A DNA stretch of 64,000 nt, taken from Chitinophaga sp. GbtcB8. GTDB taxonomy: Bacteria; Bacteroidota; Bacteroidia; Chitinophagales; Chitinophagaceae. Every line of letters starts with the position of its first letter. The stretch's first letter is position 1. Below are positions 1 to 8,734 of this stretch, one piece after another. The notes beneath the pieces are model-generated. The model saw nothing but the letters and a program-made list of their open reading frames with translations. It made no database searches and was not told the origin of the DNA. The position numbers and the translations under genes are program-made. The stretch is from contig NZ_JAGXJN010000020.1 in assembly GCF_019091455.1 (NCBI RefSeq), positions 17,623 through 81,622 on the forward strand, read 5' to 3'.

Positions 1-381
1 GCCAATAAAACCCTTTATCAGCTTATTGATCACATAATATTCTTCCGTGAGGCATTGCCCGCTGGCATAAAAAGCTACCGATTCCGGGCCGTGCTGCGCA
101 ATAATGGTTTTAAACACTGCGGCGGTACGTTCCAGCGCCTGGTCCCAGCTTACGCGCTGCCGTTGCATTTGCCTGTTGTAGCGCATCTCGGGGTACAACA
201 GCCGGTCGCTGGTATCCATAACCGTATAGTGCAGGTTCATGCCTTTGGAGCATAACATACCCCGGTTCACCGGGTGATCTTTATCCCCGCTCACCTCCAG
301 CTTACCCTGTCTGTTCTGCTGTACTACTATGCCGCAGCCTACGCCGCAATAACAACAGGTTGTTTTAAAAGATGCCGGCAT
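1..381 (-). CDS. Assimilatory nitrate reductase catalytic subunit, N-terminal part (partial)
   Basis: Only the first 127 codons are inside the window; the gene continues past the left edge. The N-terminus has the [4Fe-4S] pattern of molybdopterin bis-MGD oxidoreductases, C9-x2-C12-x3-C16 and then C44 (in MLCSKG). No signal peptide precedes it, which fits a cytoplasmic NasA/NarB-type assimilatory enzyme rather than a periplasmic Nap one. It reduces nitrate to nitrite with a Mo cofactor. It follows the NarK-type transporter by 46 bp and ends the visible part of the leftward nitrite reductase-porin-transporter operon. The ATG at 381 places the Fe-S cysteines close to the start, as expected. Formate dehydrogenase-like relatives share this module, but the neighbours favour nitrate reductase. 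Confidence 0.85.
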   Translation of the reverse strand, partial: MPASFKTTCCYCGVGCGIVVQQNRQGKLEVSGDKDHPVNRGMLCSKGMNLHYTVMDTSDRLLYPEMRYNRQMQRQRVSWDQALERTAAVFKTIIAQHGPESVAFYASGQCLTEEYYVINKLIKGFIG

Positions 382-395
382 GCACGTTAATTGAG

Positions 396-417
396 GGGGC
401 CGGCTTTAGCCGGCCCC
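396..417. terminator. Perfect GC-rich hairpin between transporter and nitrate reductase
   Basis: GGGGCCGGC (396-404), loop TTTA, GCCGGCCCC (409-417): a perfect 9-bp stem 11 bases after the transporter stop on the minus strand. No T-run follows in either direction. It is more likely an RNA-stability or attenuating hairpin within the operon than a full terminator. Confidence 0.45.
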
Positions 418-427
418 GGGTTAAAAA

Positions 428-1735
428 TTATTCCGCCAGCGCTACCTGCGGCCCTAAAGGCGCGGTTTTAGCAACGCTGCTTTTTGTAAAGCTGGTGATC
501 ATTACTACTACGGATACGGCTATTACAATGTAACCGATATACGTGAACGCCTGCACGTAGGTGATGTGCTCTGACTTAAATAAAAAGCCGAACAGCATAC
601 CACCCAGGTTACCACCTGCGCCTACAATACCACTTACCAGCCCTACATTTTTTTCATTAATAAAAGGTACAATGCCGTAGGTGGCGCCATTAGCCATTTT
701 CAGGAACAGGGCAAAACCCAGCATAGCTACAATGGCCAGCACTAAGGAATTGGCCTGTGCAAAAACCAGCAGGCCGGCGCCTTCTGCCAGCAGCACCAGC
801 GCCAGCAAACGTCCTTTGCCTTTCATACCGGCTTTGGCGCCTACTTTATCAGACACAATGCCGCCCAGCGCACGGGCAAAAATGTTCATAGCGCCAAATA
901 CACCAGCCCATAAGCCTGCGCTGCTTTGCGATAAATGAAAGGTATCTACAAAATGCAGGGAGGCTACATTATCAAAGGTGATCTCCATACCAAAACACAT
1001 GGCATAGGCCATGGTAAGCGCCCATATGCGCCAGTCGGCCAGTATAGACCAGTCCGTGCTGCCTTTGCTGGCAGTGCGGTCAATTTCATCATAGTTGCCC
1101 GCAGGGGTATCTTTGGTGTAACGGTAGTACAGGAAAGCTACCAGCAGCATCATGATGGCAGGTATTATCATTGCATAACGCCATGCTTCTTCCTTTGTAT
1201 ACCCGAAACCAACAATAGCGGCAAAGATCAGGGGCATTACCATGTTGGTAATACCGCCGCCCAGGTTGCCCCATCCGCCGGTAATAGCATTGGCGGTGCC
1301 TTTAATGGAGGGTGCAAACATCATGGAAGTATGGAACTGCGTTACCACAAAAGAAGCGCCTATTACGCTGATGGCTAAACGGAACAGTAAGAATGTAGTA
1401 TAATCCTTTGCCAAACCTACCAGGAGCACCGGTATGGCGCCTACCAGCAGCAGGCGTACAGCAGTTTTCCGCGGCCCCCAGGTATCGCACAGCTTACCAA
1501 TGATCAAACGGGCTATGATGGTGCCTGAAACAGAAGCTATAATAATGTTGCCTACCTGCGCTTTGCTAAGCCCCAGGTCTGCACGGATGGTAGGCATTAA
1601 AGGCGCCAGGCCAAACCAGACAAAAAAGCATACAAAGAACATCAGCCAGGTAATGTGAAAGGTGCGCATTTGCAGCGTGTCCAGGCTAAAGAGTTTTATT
1701 TTTTGCAGCGGTTGTGTGTTAGATACATTCGCCAT
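428..1735 (-). CDS. NarK/NasA-type MFS nitrate/nitrite transporter
   Basis: A 435-residue membrane protein of the nitrate/nitrite porter branch of the major facilitator superfamily, with about twelve hydrophobic segments. Both family signatures are visible: GWGNLGGG at 154-161 and GAGGNLGGM at 372-380. An arginine at 76 in the second helix sits where the family binds its anion. It should import nitrate and possibly export nitrite across the inner membrane. It lies between the outer-membrane porin gene and the nitrate reductase, so the operon carries both membrane steps of uptake. The start at 1735 is preceded by a CAACCAAA leader element that recurs before the two upstream genes. Confidence 0.92.
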   Translation of the reverse strand: MANVSNTQPLQKIKLFSLDTLQMRTFHITWLMFFVCFFVWFGLAPLMPTIRADLGLSKAQVGNIIIASVSGTIIARLIIGKLCDTWGPRKTAVRLLLVGAIPVLLVGLAKDYTTFLLFRLAISVIGASFVVTQFHTSMMFAPSIKGTANAITGGWGNLGGGITNMVMPLIFAAIVGFGYTKEEAWRYAMIIPAIMMLLVAFLYYRYTKDTPAGNYDEIDRTASKGSTDWSILADWRIWALTMAYAMCFGMEITFDNVASLHFVDTFHLSQSSAGLWAGVFGAMNIFARALGGIVSDKVGAKAGMKGKGRLLALVLLAEGAGLLVFAQANSLVLAIVAMLGFALFLKMANGATYGIVPFINEKNVGLVSGIVGAGGNLGGMLFGFLFKSEHITYVQAFTYIGYIVIAVSVVVMITSFTKSSVAKTAPLGPQVALAE

Positions 1736-1755
1736 AAATAATTTTTTTTGGTTGA

Positions 1756-3120
1756 TTATTTGAACAGGAATGAGGGCCGGATGTTGATCATCAGGTAGGC
1801 CCAGTTACTATTACTTTTTGCATCCGCTATATTTTTTACGCTGGCAGCTGTTAAGGAGTTGGTGCTCCAGTAATGGCTGTAACCTCCTTCAAAAGAGATC
1901 ATGGGCGTAAGTGTAAAAACAGCGGTCAGGTCGGCCTCTGTGCCCAGCTGACGGGAAAGCGCCGGTTTAGTTTCTGCAACCGGAATGGTGTTGGCGCTGA
2001 GAAATTCATGCGCATCGGCCATTACCACCCATTTGGTGTTGGGCTTCCATTTTGTTTTTACATAATAGTCCTGCAAACCACGGCTGCCAAAACCATTGGC
2101 TACGTAGAAATAATCCATATTGCCCCAGAATTTATGCGGGGTACCATATAGCGGGTCAAATGCATGACTGGTGTTGCCGCTGCCGCCGCCGGAAGTATAG
2201 TCTGCTCCTGCACCTGCGCTAAAGGTATTGGTAAGCGCATACTGGAAGGCGCCGGAAAGCAGGGTGGCGCTCAGGTTGCGGCCATCTGCATTTTTACCGA
2301 ACTGGTAGTAAGCAGCTGCAGTAAGCGTAAGGCGCTGAAAAGCATTGTTGAAATACAGGCCGGTGGTCATGCGGTTATAAGTAGGCCCTTCCCAGGTTTT
2401 CACGGGCGCATTGTTCACACTGTCAGTATGGTAGCGGGAAAACTGATCTGCCAGGAACAGGAAAGAAACATTACCTGCAGCCAGCTTTTTACCGGCGTAT
2501 AAGAACTCTAAACTCTTGTAACTATTGCCCCCATTGGTATTACCGGTATAATTACCGGCTGGTGCAGGATCATAAATGGTGTTGGATGCATTTTCCTTAT
2601 TCTGGTTAAATGCGCCGCCGGCATGTAACATCCAGGTTTTGCGCTCATATTTTAATACGGCAGCATCGTGGCGGCGGGCCTGTTGTGCCCAGTCCAGGTT
2701 GCCCAGCAGGCGGCTGTCATCATACAGCAGCTCCTGCCTTCCTATTTTCAGCTTAAGGCTTTGGCTTTTTAAAGTAGTATCTGTCAGCAGTATTTCGGCC
2801 CAGGCTTCGTGCAGCATCAGGCCATTGTTGTTGGCGGTGGTAGTACGGTTAATGGTAGAAGCGTCCTGTCCCCAGACACGTACATCCTGCAGGGTTAGCC
2901 CAAACTGGATGCGGTACGTAGTAAAACCTGCACTTAAGCGGGTACGCTGGGAGGTAAATACGGCGGGTGTGGCGCCTTGTGGGAGGGGGGAGCCCTGGCC
3001 GTCGCGCAGTTCAGTGCGCGTTCGCAGCTGGGCGCTGATAGCCAGCTGTGCATGACAAGGCTGGTAACAGCAGGCGCCTAAAAGAAGTGAAGACGCGCCA
3101 CCAAGGAACATTTTTTTCAT
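1756..3120 (-). CDS. Outer-membrane beta-barrel porin of the alginate-export type, nitrate locus
   Basis: 454 residues with an N-terminal signal (hydrophobic stretch ending near residue 24, CHAQ) and a long run of alternating amphipathic strands ending in phenylalanine-rich FLFK, as in outer-membrane barrels. The segment around residues 125-150 (IGRQELLYDDSRLLG, then WAQQARRHDA) resembles the Alginate_exp (PF13372-type) family that often accompanies Bacteroidota nitrate genes. Context suggests a diffusion channel for nitrate or nitrite rather than alginate; this is inference from neighbours. It sits 89 bp after nirD and 20 bp before the MFS transporter in the same leftward operon. Confidence 0.75.
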   Translation of the reverse strand: MKKMFLGGASSLLLGACCYQPCHAQLAISAQLRTRTELRDGQGSPLPQGATPAVFTSQRTRLSAGFTTYRIQFGLTLQDVRVWGQDASTINRTTTANNNGLMLHEAWAEILLTDTTLKSQSLKLKIGRQELLYDDSRLLGNLDWAQQARRHDAAVLKYERKTWMLHAGGAFNQNKENASNTIYDPAPAGNYTGNTNGGNSYKSLEFLYAGKKLAAGNVSFLFLADQFSRYHTDSVNNAPVKTWEGPTYNRMTTGLYFNNAFQRLTLTAAAYYQFGKNADGRNLSATLLSGAFQYALTNTFSAGAGADYTSGGGSGNTSHAFDPLYGTPHKFWGNMDYFYVANGFGSRGLQDYYVKTKWKPNTKWVVMADAHEFLSANTIPVAETKPALSRQLGTEADLTAVFTLTPMISFEGGYSHYWSTNSLTAASVKNIADAKSNSNWAYLMINIRPSFLFK

Positions 3121-3209
3121 TAACTTTGGTTGGTTTTAAATGTGATGCCAATCATTTTAAAATCAGAAGCCCGGAGCCTGCCAGCTACCGGGTTTCATCA
3201 TTATATGTC

Positions 3210-3593
3210 CTATGCCATTACGGTTTCAGTATCCCGCCCGTTTACAATACCAATGTATACCCGGTCGTCCTCAATCTTTACGGGGTAGGTATTGAGCGCG
3301 CATTCTGTATCGTCCGACAGGCAACGCCCATCTACCAACGAAAATGATTTTTTATGAAAGGGGCAGGCTACTTTAGGCTCGCCTCCCTGTGTGCCCGTCA
3401 TGCCGCGGCTAAGGGCCATTTGCTGCCGGTGCGGACAAAGGTTCTGTGTGGCGTACCACTCATTCCGCCGGGGAAAGTGAAACAGCGCGATCTGTTCATC
3501 CAGGTACTTTACGCACACACCGCCGTTGGCCGGCACATCTTCTACTTTGCAGGCAAAGAACCAGTTAATGGTTGCTGTGTTGTGTAATGACAT
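3210..3593 (-). CDS. nirD: Nitrite reductase small subunit, Rieske-type
   Basis: 127 residues with an intact Rieske [2Fe-2S] site, C53-x-H55 (NLCPHRQ) and C77-x2-H80 (ACPFHKK). NirD proteins pair with NirB in NADH-dependent assimilatory nitrite reductase. Some, such as the enterobacterial one, have lost the Fe-S ligands; this one keeps all four and may carry electrons. It starts 23 bp after the NirB stop, so the two are co-transcribed. No signal peptide is present, consistent with the cytoplasm. Confidence 0.9.
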   Translation of the reverse strand: MSLHNTATINWFFACKVEDVPANGGVCVKYLDEQIALFHFPRRNEWYATQNLCPHRQQMALSRGMTGTQGGEPKVACPFHKKSFSLVDGRCLSDDTECALNTYPVKIEDDRVYIGIVNGRDTETVMA

Positions 3594-3616
3594 ATAAGGT
3601 GTTTTTTGGTTGGTAA

Positions 3617-6118
3617 TTATTTGGCCCAGTTAGCGGCTTTCTTTTGTTCACGTAAGTTTTCAAATTGTACAGTAGGATCTTTTTCTTCCGGTGCATTTAC
3701 GAAGTGCGAGAAGCGTTTGCGCAGCTCAGGGCTGTCCACCACCTCTTTCCATTCGCACCTGTAATTATCCACCAGCACCTGCATTTCAGCTTCCAGCTGG
3801 GCTACAATGCCCAGGCTATCATTCACCACTACATTGCGCAGGTATTCAATACCTCCATCCAGCTTATTAAGCCAGGTAGCAGTGCGGGTTAAAGGATCGG
3901 CGGTTTTAATGTAAAACATCAGGAAGCGGTCAATGTAACGGATACACGTAGCGCTGTCCACATCGCCGGCCAGCAGCAGCGCATGCTGTGGCTTGGAGCC
4001 GCCATTACCGCATACGTACAGGTTCCAGCCTTTTTCCGTGGCAATGATGCCAAAGTCTTTTGACTGTGCTTCTGCGCATTCACGGATACAGCCGCTTACG
4101 GCGGATTTTAATTTGTGTGGGGCGCGTAAGCCGCGGTAGCGCTGCTCTATCTGTATGGCAAAGCTAACACTGTCATGCGGCCCAAAGCGGCACCAGGTGC
4201 TCCCCACGCAGCTTTTTCCCGTGCGCAATGCTTTGCCGTAAGCAGGGCCGCTTTCAAAACCTCCCGCTACCAGCTCTTCCCAGATCAGCGGCAGTTCGCT
4301 TACGTGCGCTCCAAACATATCTATGCGTTGACCACCGGTTATTTTGGTGTAGAGATTATATTTTTCTGCTACCTGCGCTATTACCATCAGCTGCCGCGGG
4401 GTAATTTCCCCACCGGGCACGCGGGGCACTACAGAGTAGGTGCCGCCTTTTTGTATGTTAGCCAGGTAACGGTCGTTGGAGTCCTGCGCGGTATCATTGC
4501 CTTTGGCCAGGATCATCTCATTCCACAGGCTGGCCAGTATGCTGGCCACCGTGGGTTTACAGATCTCGCAACCTTCGCCATGGCCGTAATGATCCAGCAC
4601 GGTATCAAAGGAGCGCAGCTCTTTTATCTTTACCAGGTCAAACAGCTCCTGGCGTGAGTAGTCAAAATGTTCGCAGATCACGTTGCGGATGTATTTGCCT
4701 TGCGATTTCATGGTGCTGGTAATAAGGTCCTTTACCATGGGGGCGCAGCCGCCGCAGCAGGTAGCTGCTTTGGTGCATTTCTTTACGGCGTCCAGGGTTT
4801 CGTGGCCATCTATTACTGCATTGCAAATGGCGGCTTTGCTTACATTTTCGCAGCTGCAAATGGTGGCATCATCCGGCAGGCCCAACACGCCGGCCCCGGC
4901 AGCTTCTTGTCCGCCGCGGGCGCCCAGCAGCACATCTTCCGGGTTGGGCGGCAGTATCACTTTATTTTTGGCGGTTTGCAGCAGCATGTTATAGGCATCT
5001 GCATCACCTATTAATATACCCCCCAGCAGGTGCTGCCCGTCGGGGGTGATGTTAATGCGTTTGTAAACGCCCTTCATGGTATCTTCAAACACAATGCTGC
5101 GGCATTGGTCGGCAGGGGTGAAAGGGTTGCCGAAGCTGGCTACATCCACACCTATCAGCTTCAGCTTGGTGCTCATATCAAAACCGGTAAAGGCTTTGTG
5201 CGCGCCTAAGATATGGGTGGTTACTACCTCGGCCATTTCATAACCGGGGGCTACCAGCCCGTAGATCATACCATTATATAAGGCGCATTCGCCAATAGCG
5301 TAAATGAAGGGATCGGTGGTCTGCAGCTGGTCGTTCACTACAATGCCGCCCCGGTGGCCTATTTCCAGGCCGCACAGGCGGGCCAGCTCATCGCGTGGCT
5401 GTATACCGGCAGATATTACCAGCATGTCTGCCTCCAGAATGCTGTCGTCGGCGAACTGCAGGCCGGTGATCACATCATCCCCTACTATGGAGGTGGTTTG
5501 TTTGCTGGTATGTACCTGCAGGCCCAGGGTTTCCAGCTTGCCCTGCAGCAGGCGGGAGCCACTGTCATCAATTTGCCGGGGCATCAGGCGTGAAGCAAAT
5601 TCTATCACGTGCGTTTTTTGCAGGCCCAGGTCCAATAATGCTTTGGCTGCTTCCAGGCCTAGCAGGCCGCCGCCAATTACGGCGCCGGTGGTGGCTTTGG
5701 GGGCATAGTCCAGCATTAGTTCCAGGTCCTCAATGGTGCGGTATATAAATACGCCCTTTTTATCCACCCCTGGAATATTAGGTACAAAAGCGGCGGAACC
5801 GGTGGCCATTACCAGGTAGTCATAAGTTTCTGTAAAACCTTTATGGGAATGAACGGTTTTGTGCTCACGGTCTATGGATTGTACGGGATCGCCCAGGTGC
5901 AGGCGTATATTATTATCTATATACCAGCTGGCGGGGGCCATTTCCAGGTCCTGAGCTGTTTTCCCGGAAAAGAAGGCGCTTAAATGTACCCGGTCGTAGG
6001 CAGGACGGGGCTCTTCACCAAAAACAACCAGTTCTACCGTGCCGGGGGCAGCCTTGGCTATCATTTTTTCACAAAACTTGTAACCTACCATGCCGTTACC
6101 TATAATTACAATTTTCAT
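3617..6118 (-). CDS. nirB: NADH-dependent nitrite reductase large subunit
   Basis: 833 residues, the usual length. The enzyme reduces nitrite to ammonium in the cytoplasm. In order: FAD/NAD(P)H pyridine nucleotide-disulfide domain (GNGMVG at 8-13; second dinucleotide motif GGGLLG at 149-154), a BFD-like [2Fe-2S] domain (C421, C423, C455, C458), then nitrite/sulfite reductase repeats with the siroheme-[4Fe-4S] ligands C637-x5-C643 and C677-x3-C681. All expected cofactor residues are present. It is the first gene of the leftward operon and is divergent from the siroheme methyltransferase, which supplies its cofactor. The shared 189-bp intergenic region holds two Fnr-like sites. Confidence 0.95.
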   Translation of the reverse strand: MKIVIIGNGMVGYKFCEKMIAKAAPGTVELVVFGEEPRPAYDRVHLSAFFSGKTAQDLEMAPASWYIDNNIRLHLGDPVQSIDREHKTVHSHKGFTETYDYLVMATGSAAFVPNIPGVDKKGVFIYRTIEDLELMLDYAPKATTGAVIGGGLLGLEAAKALLDLGLQKTHVIEFASRLMPRQIDDSGSRLLQGKLETLGLQVHTSKQTTSIVGDDVITGLQFADDSILEADMLVISAGIQPRDELARLCGLEIGHRGGIVVNDQLQTTDPFIYAIGECALYNGMIYGLVAPGYEMAEVVTTHILGAHKAFTGFDMSTKLKLIGVDVASFGNPFTPADQCRSIVFEDTMKGVYKRINITPDGQHLLGGILIGDADAYNMLLQTAKNKVILPPNPEDVLLGARGGQEAAGAGVLGLPDDATICSCENVSKAAICNAVIDGHETLDAVKKCTKAATCCGGCAPMVKDLITSTMKSQGKYIRNVICEHFDYSRQELFDLVKIKELRSFDTVLDHYGHGEGCEICKPTVASILASLWNEMILAKGNDTAQDSNDRYLANIQKGGTYSVVPRVPGGEITPRQLMVIAQVAEKYNLYTKITGGQRIDMFGAHVSELPLIWEELVAGGFESGPAYGKALRTGKSCVGSTWCRFGPHDSVSFAIQIEQRYRGLRAPHKLKSAVSGCIRECAEAQSKDFGIIATEKGWNLYVCGNGGSKPQHALLLAGDVDSATCIRYIDRFLMFYIKTADPLTRTATWLNKLDGGIEYLRNVVVNDSLGIVAQLEAEMQVLVDNYRCEWKEVVDSPELRKRFSHFVNAPEEKDPTVQFENLREQKKAANWAK

Positions 6119-6225
6119 TGCCCGGGATATTTAGAGAATAAGAGATAAAAAAAGCTTTCTTTATATTAGTAAAAATTATATATAATGTTAATTCGCTAAA
6201 GTTGTAAAAATTTGAAGTGTTTTTG

Positions 6226-6237
6226 TGATTCGTATCA
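6226..6237. promoter_or_regulatory. Fnr/Crp-like site 1 (TGAT-N4-ATCA)
   Basis: TGATTCGTATCA, a TGAT-N4-ATCA dyad in the nirB/siroheme methyltransferase intergenic region. It fits the core recognised by Fnr-type proteins, and such a regulator is encoded just downstream. It is the nirB-proximal site of the pair, 107 bp from the nirB start. Confidence 0.6.
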
Positions 6238-6277
6238 TGAAATTAGACATTTATAATTTAATTTTATAGCAGTTTCG

Positions 6278-6289
6278 TGATATATATCA
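6278..6289. promoter_or_regulatory. Fnr/Crp-like site 2, perfect palindrome
   Basis: TGATATATATCA is a perfect 12-bp palindrome. It begins 52 bp after site 1, about five helical turns, so proteins at both sites would sit on one face of the DNA. It lies 18 bp before the methyltransferase ATG, where binding could repress that gene or act on nirB from a distance. Confidence 0.6.
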
Positions 6290-6307
6290 TATAATTATTT
6301 ATTTAAT

Positions 6308-7117
6308 ATGAATTTTATGGTCAATCCTCTTTTGACCCTGGTAGGGGCAGGGCCCGGTGATCCGGAGCTCATAACGGTAAAAGCCATGCGCGCTATCGGG
6401 CAGGCTAAAGTGATCCTGTACGATGCGCTGGCCAACAAAGCCCTGCTGGAATATGCCGCGCCGGACGCCATTATCCGCTTTACCGGCAAACGGTATGGCT
6501 GCCATGCCCTTAGCCAGCAGGAAATAAACCAGCTGATTGTGGAAGATGCGCTGGCCTATGGACATGTGGTACGGTTAAAGGGGGGCGATCCTTTTATATT
6601 TGGCCGGGCGGCAGAAGAAATGGAAGCTGCCCGCAGCGCAGGCATCCCTGTACAGATGGTGCAGGGCATATCCAGCGCCCTGGCAGTACCGGCCAGCCAA
6701 ATGATACCGCTTACCTGCCGCGGGGTGGCAGAAAGCTTTTGGGTTACCACCGGCACTACGCGCAATGGCGATATTTCTGATGATATACAGCTGGCCGCCC
6801 GCTCCACCGCTACCATTGTTATATTAATGGCTATGAGCAAGCTGGAGGCTATTATGGATATTTTTGCCGCCCATGGCAAAAGCAGCACCCCGGTGGCCAT
6901 TATACAGGAAGGCACTACGGAAAGGGAAAGGATCGTAATAGGCACGGTGCAGAATATAACCTTGAAAGCGCAGTACGAGGGGCTTAACAACCCGGCCGTG
7001 ATAGTTGTGGGGGAGGTGGTACGGCTGCATCCTTCTATGCTGGCTGCCAATATCCAGCATTTAACTGCAAATTTGCAGCACAATCTCCCAAATGAAGAAA
7101 GACAAACAAGGCTGTGA
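6308..7117 (+). CDS. Uroporphyrinogen-III C-methyltransferase (siroheme pathway)
   Basis: 269 residues. SAM-dependent tetrapyrrole methylase that turns uroporphyrinogen III into precorrin-2, the first step to siroheme. Family motifs include VGAGPGDPELIT near the N-terminus (about 12-23), the LKGGDPFIFGR loop near residue 95 and GISSALAVPA near 123. It is a single-domain SUMT without the dehydrogenase/ferrochelatase part of CysG. Divergence from nirB fits a dedicated supply of siroheme to nitrite reductase. ATG at 6308 is used; an in-frame ATG three codons later is possible. The 3' end overlaps the regulator gene by 26 bp, implying co-transcription. Confidence 0.92.
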   Translation: MNFMVNPLLTLVGAGPGDPELITVKAMRAIGQAKVILYDALANKALLEYAAPDAIIRFTGKRYGCHALSQQEINQLIVEDALAYGHVVRLKGGDPFIFGRAAEEMEAARSAGIPVQMVQGISSALAVPASQMIPLTCRGVAESFWVTTGTTRNGDISDDIQLAARSTATIVILMAMSKLEAIMDIFAAHGKSSTPVAIIQEGTTERERIVIGTVQNITLKAQYEGLNNPAVIVVGEVVRLHPSMLAANIQHLTANLQHNLPNEERQTRL

Positions 7118-7790
7118 TCTTACCACCTGCATGTTATGCCGGCTTTGCCTGAAGGAATGGACACCCGCCGTGGAAGCGCACCGCCGCAATTTTTCCCTTA
7201 AAAAGGGGGAAATGCTTTTTAAGGAAGGCGATAAGGTAACGGGCATTTATTTCGTATATGCAGGTAAGGTAAAGGTGCATAAACACTGGGGTAAGGATAA
7301 GGAGCTGATAGTACGGTTTGCGCAAAAGGGCGATATTGTAGGGCACCGCGGGGTTGGGCAGGAGCTGGTATACCCTATATCCGCCACCGCGCTGGAACCG
7401 GTAACCATCTGTTATGTGGATATGGCCTTTTTCCAGTCCAGCCTGCAGGTGAACCATACCTTTTTATATGAGCTGATGCTGTTTTATGCCAGCGAGCTGC
7501 AGGAATCCGAAAGGCACATGCGCAACCTGGCGCATATGTCCGTAAAAGGGCGCGTGGCCAATGCCTTATTATTACTGCACGGCAAGTTTGGCTTTAATAC
7601 CAGCGGTGTGCTGAATATGAAGATCAGCCGGAACGACCTGGCGGCCTATACCGGCGCCACCTATGAAACGGTATTCCGCACCCTGAGTGAGCTGGTGCAG
7701 GACCGCATTATTACCATTGCGGATAAAGAGATCGCCATCATCAGCCCCGAAAAATTACTACGCCTGGCTAAAGAGGATGAAGGGTTGTAA
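7092..7790 (+). CDS. Crp/Fnr-family regulator with N-terminal cysteine cluster
   Basis: 232 residues: a short Cys-rich N-terminus (C8, C13, C16, C19), a cyclic-nucleotide-binding-like beta-roll (about 30-125), a long dimer helix and a C-terminal winged helix with recognition helix near 185-202 (ATYETVFRTLSEL). E192 and R196 occupy the positions that read TGA/TCA half-sites in Crp/Fnr proteins. A further cysteine, C107, lies in the beta-roll, roughly where Fnr carries its fourth Fe-S ligand. This suggests an Fe-S sensor of oxygen or nitrogen oxides, though the ligand spacing differs from E. coli Fnr. Overlap with the siroheme gene and two TGAT-N4-ATCA sites nearby point to control of the nitrate block. 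Confidence 0.88.
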   Translation: MKKDKQGCDLTTCMLCRLCLKEWTPAVEAHRRNFSLKKGEMLFKEGDKVTGIYFVYAGKVKVHKHWGKDKELIVRFAQKGDIVGHRGVGQELVYPISATALEPVTICYVDMAFFQSSLQVNHTFLYELMLFYASELQESERHMRNLAHMSVKGRVANALLLLHGKFGFNTSGVLNMKISRNDLAAYTGATYETVFRTLSELVQDRIITIADKEIAIISPEKLLRLAKEDEGL

Positions 7791-7811
7791 CTTTGTGGAA
7801 GAAATCTTAAC

Positions 7812-8669
7812 ATGAAGATCCAGGAGTTAGCAGCTGCCAGGCATATGCAGGACCTGGCCTTTGATATACGCGAACTGCACGCCCAAATTTTTATGCTTAA
7901 TAACAGCTACCGCAATCCTTACCACATGATGGTATGGGTAACCGGTGGCAAAGGCATTCTGAATATTGACGGTACCCTTTATACCATTGCTCCCGGACAG
8001 CTGCTGTTAATGGCTGCCGGACAAATGTACCAGGTGCAGAACAACCATCTTTTGCAGGGTTATGTATTAAGTTTCAGCGATGCCTTTTGGGAAAGAACAC
8101 CCGCCAGCGCGCGCAACTGTAAAGCCACTTTGTTCAATAACGCCCGGCTGCAGCAGCTGCTGGTATTGGATGATGATGCCGGCGCCTCCCTCACTAAAAT
8201 TATGCAGCACCTGCTGGAAGAATACCAGGCCGATAGTTACTCTAATAAGCCGGATGTGCTGGCCGCCTTTTTAAAGATCATTATTATTAAGGCAGCCAAC
8301 CTCCGGTCCCTGTTAACTATCAGCACCCATAACCATGATTACCGGCTGTACCAGCGTTTCCTGGAGCTGGTGAACCAGGAATATCACCGGCAGCATAACG
8401 TAAGCGCCTATGCGGAAAAGCTGGGCCTGAGCACACGAAAGCTCACGGAGGTATGCAAACAATATGGCGGCGAAGGCGCCAAAGAGCTGATCAACCACCG
8501 GCTGATAGTGGAAGCCCAGCGCCTGCTGCAATTCTCCGAACAACCTATTAAGGAAATATCCTTTTCCCTGAATTTTGCCAGCCCTTACCAGTTCAGTAAT
8601 TTTTTTAAGAAAAATACCAGCCAGTCGCCCGCTGCCTATAAAAAGCAGTTTGCAGAAATTGGTATCTGA
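7812..8669 (+). CDS. AraC-family transcriptional regulator
   Basis: 285 residues. An N-terminal cupin-like sensing region (about 1-130, with GKGILNIDG and APGQLLLMAAGQ) is followed by a C-terminal double helix-turn-helix (about 185-280). The second HTH carries the AraC signature ISFSLNFASPYQFSNFFKK with SPAAYKK after it. It starts 21 bp after the Crp/Fnr gene but has no visible functional link to nitrate. The HD-domain gene follows 65 bp after and may be its target. The ligand cannot be told from sequence. Confidence 0.9.
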   Translation: MKIQELAAARHMQDLAFDIRELHAQIFMLNNSYRNPYHMMVWVTGGKGILNIDGTLYTIAPGQLLLMAAGQMYQVQNNHLLQGYVLSFSDAFWERTPASARNCKATLFNNARLQQLLVLDDDAGASLTKIMQHLLEEYQADSYSNKPDVLAAFLKIIIIKAANLRSLLTISTHNHDYRLYQRFLELVNQEYHRQHNVSAYAEKLGLSTRKLTEVCKQYGGEGAKELINHRLIVEAQRLLQFSEQPIKEISFSLNFASPYQFSNFFKKNTSQSPAAYKKQFAEIGI

Positions 8670-8708
8670 TACGTTGTTTTTGATATTTACCTGCGGGCGG
8701 AAGGGGCA

Positions 8709-8716
8709 TAATTTTG
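8709..8716 (+). promoter_or_regulatory. Bacteroidota -7 box for the HD-domain gene
   Basis: TAATTTTG matches the Bacteroidota TAnnTTTG -7 element exactly. Initiation would fall about 12 bases before the ATG at 8735, supporting that start. A TTG lies at 8680-8682, but its 26-bp spacing is too long for a normal -33, so only the -7 half is convincing. Confidence 0.45.
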
Positions 8717-8734
8717 AATGCAAAAATTAATATT

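Noticed and set aside
8714..8734. Upstream TTG start for the HD-domain protein
   Set aside because: The TTG overlaps a perfect -7 box (8709-8716), so it would be at or before the transcription start.
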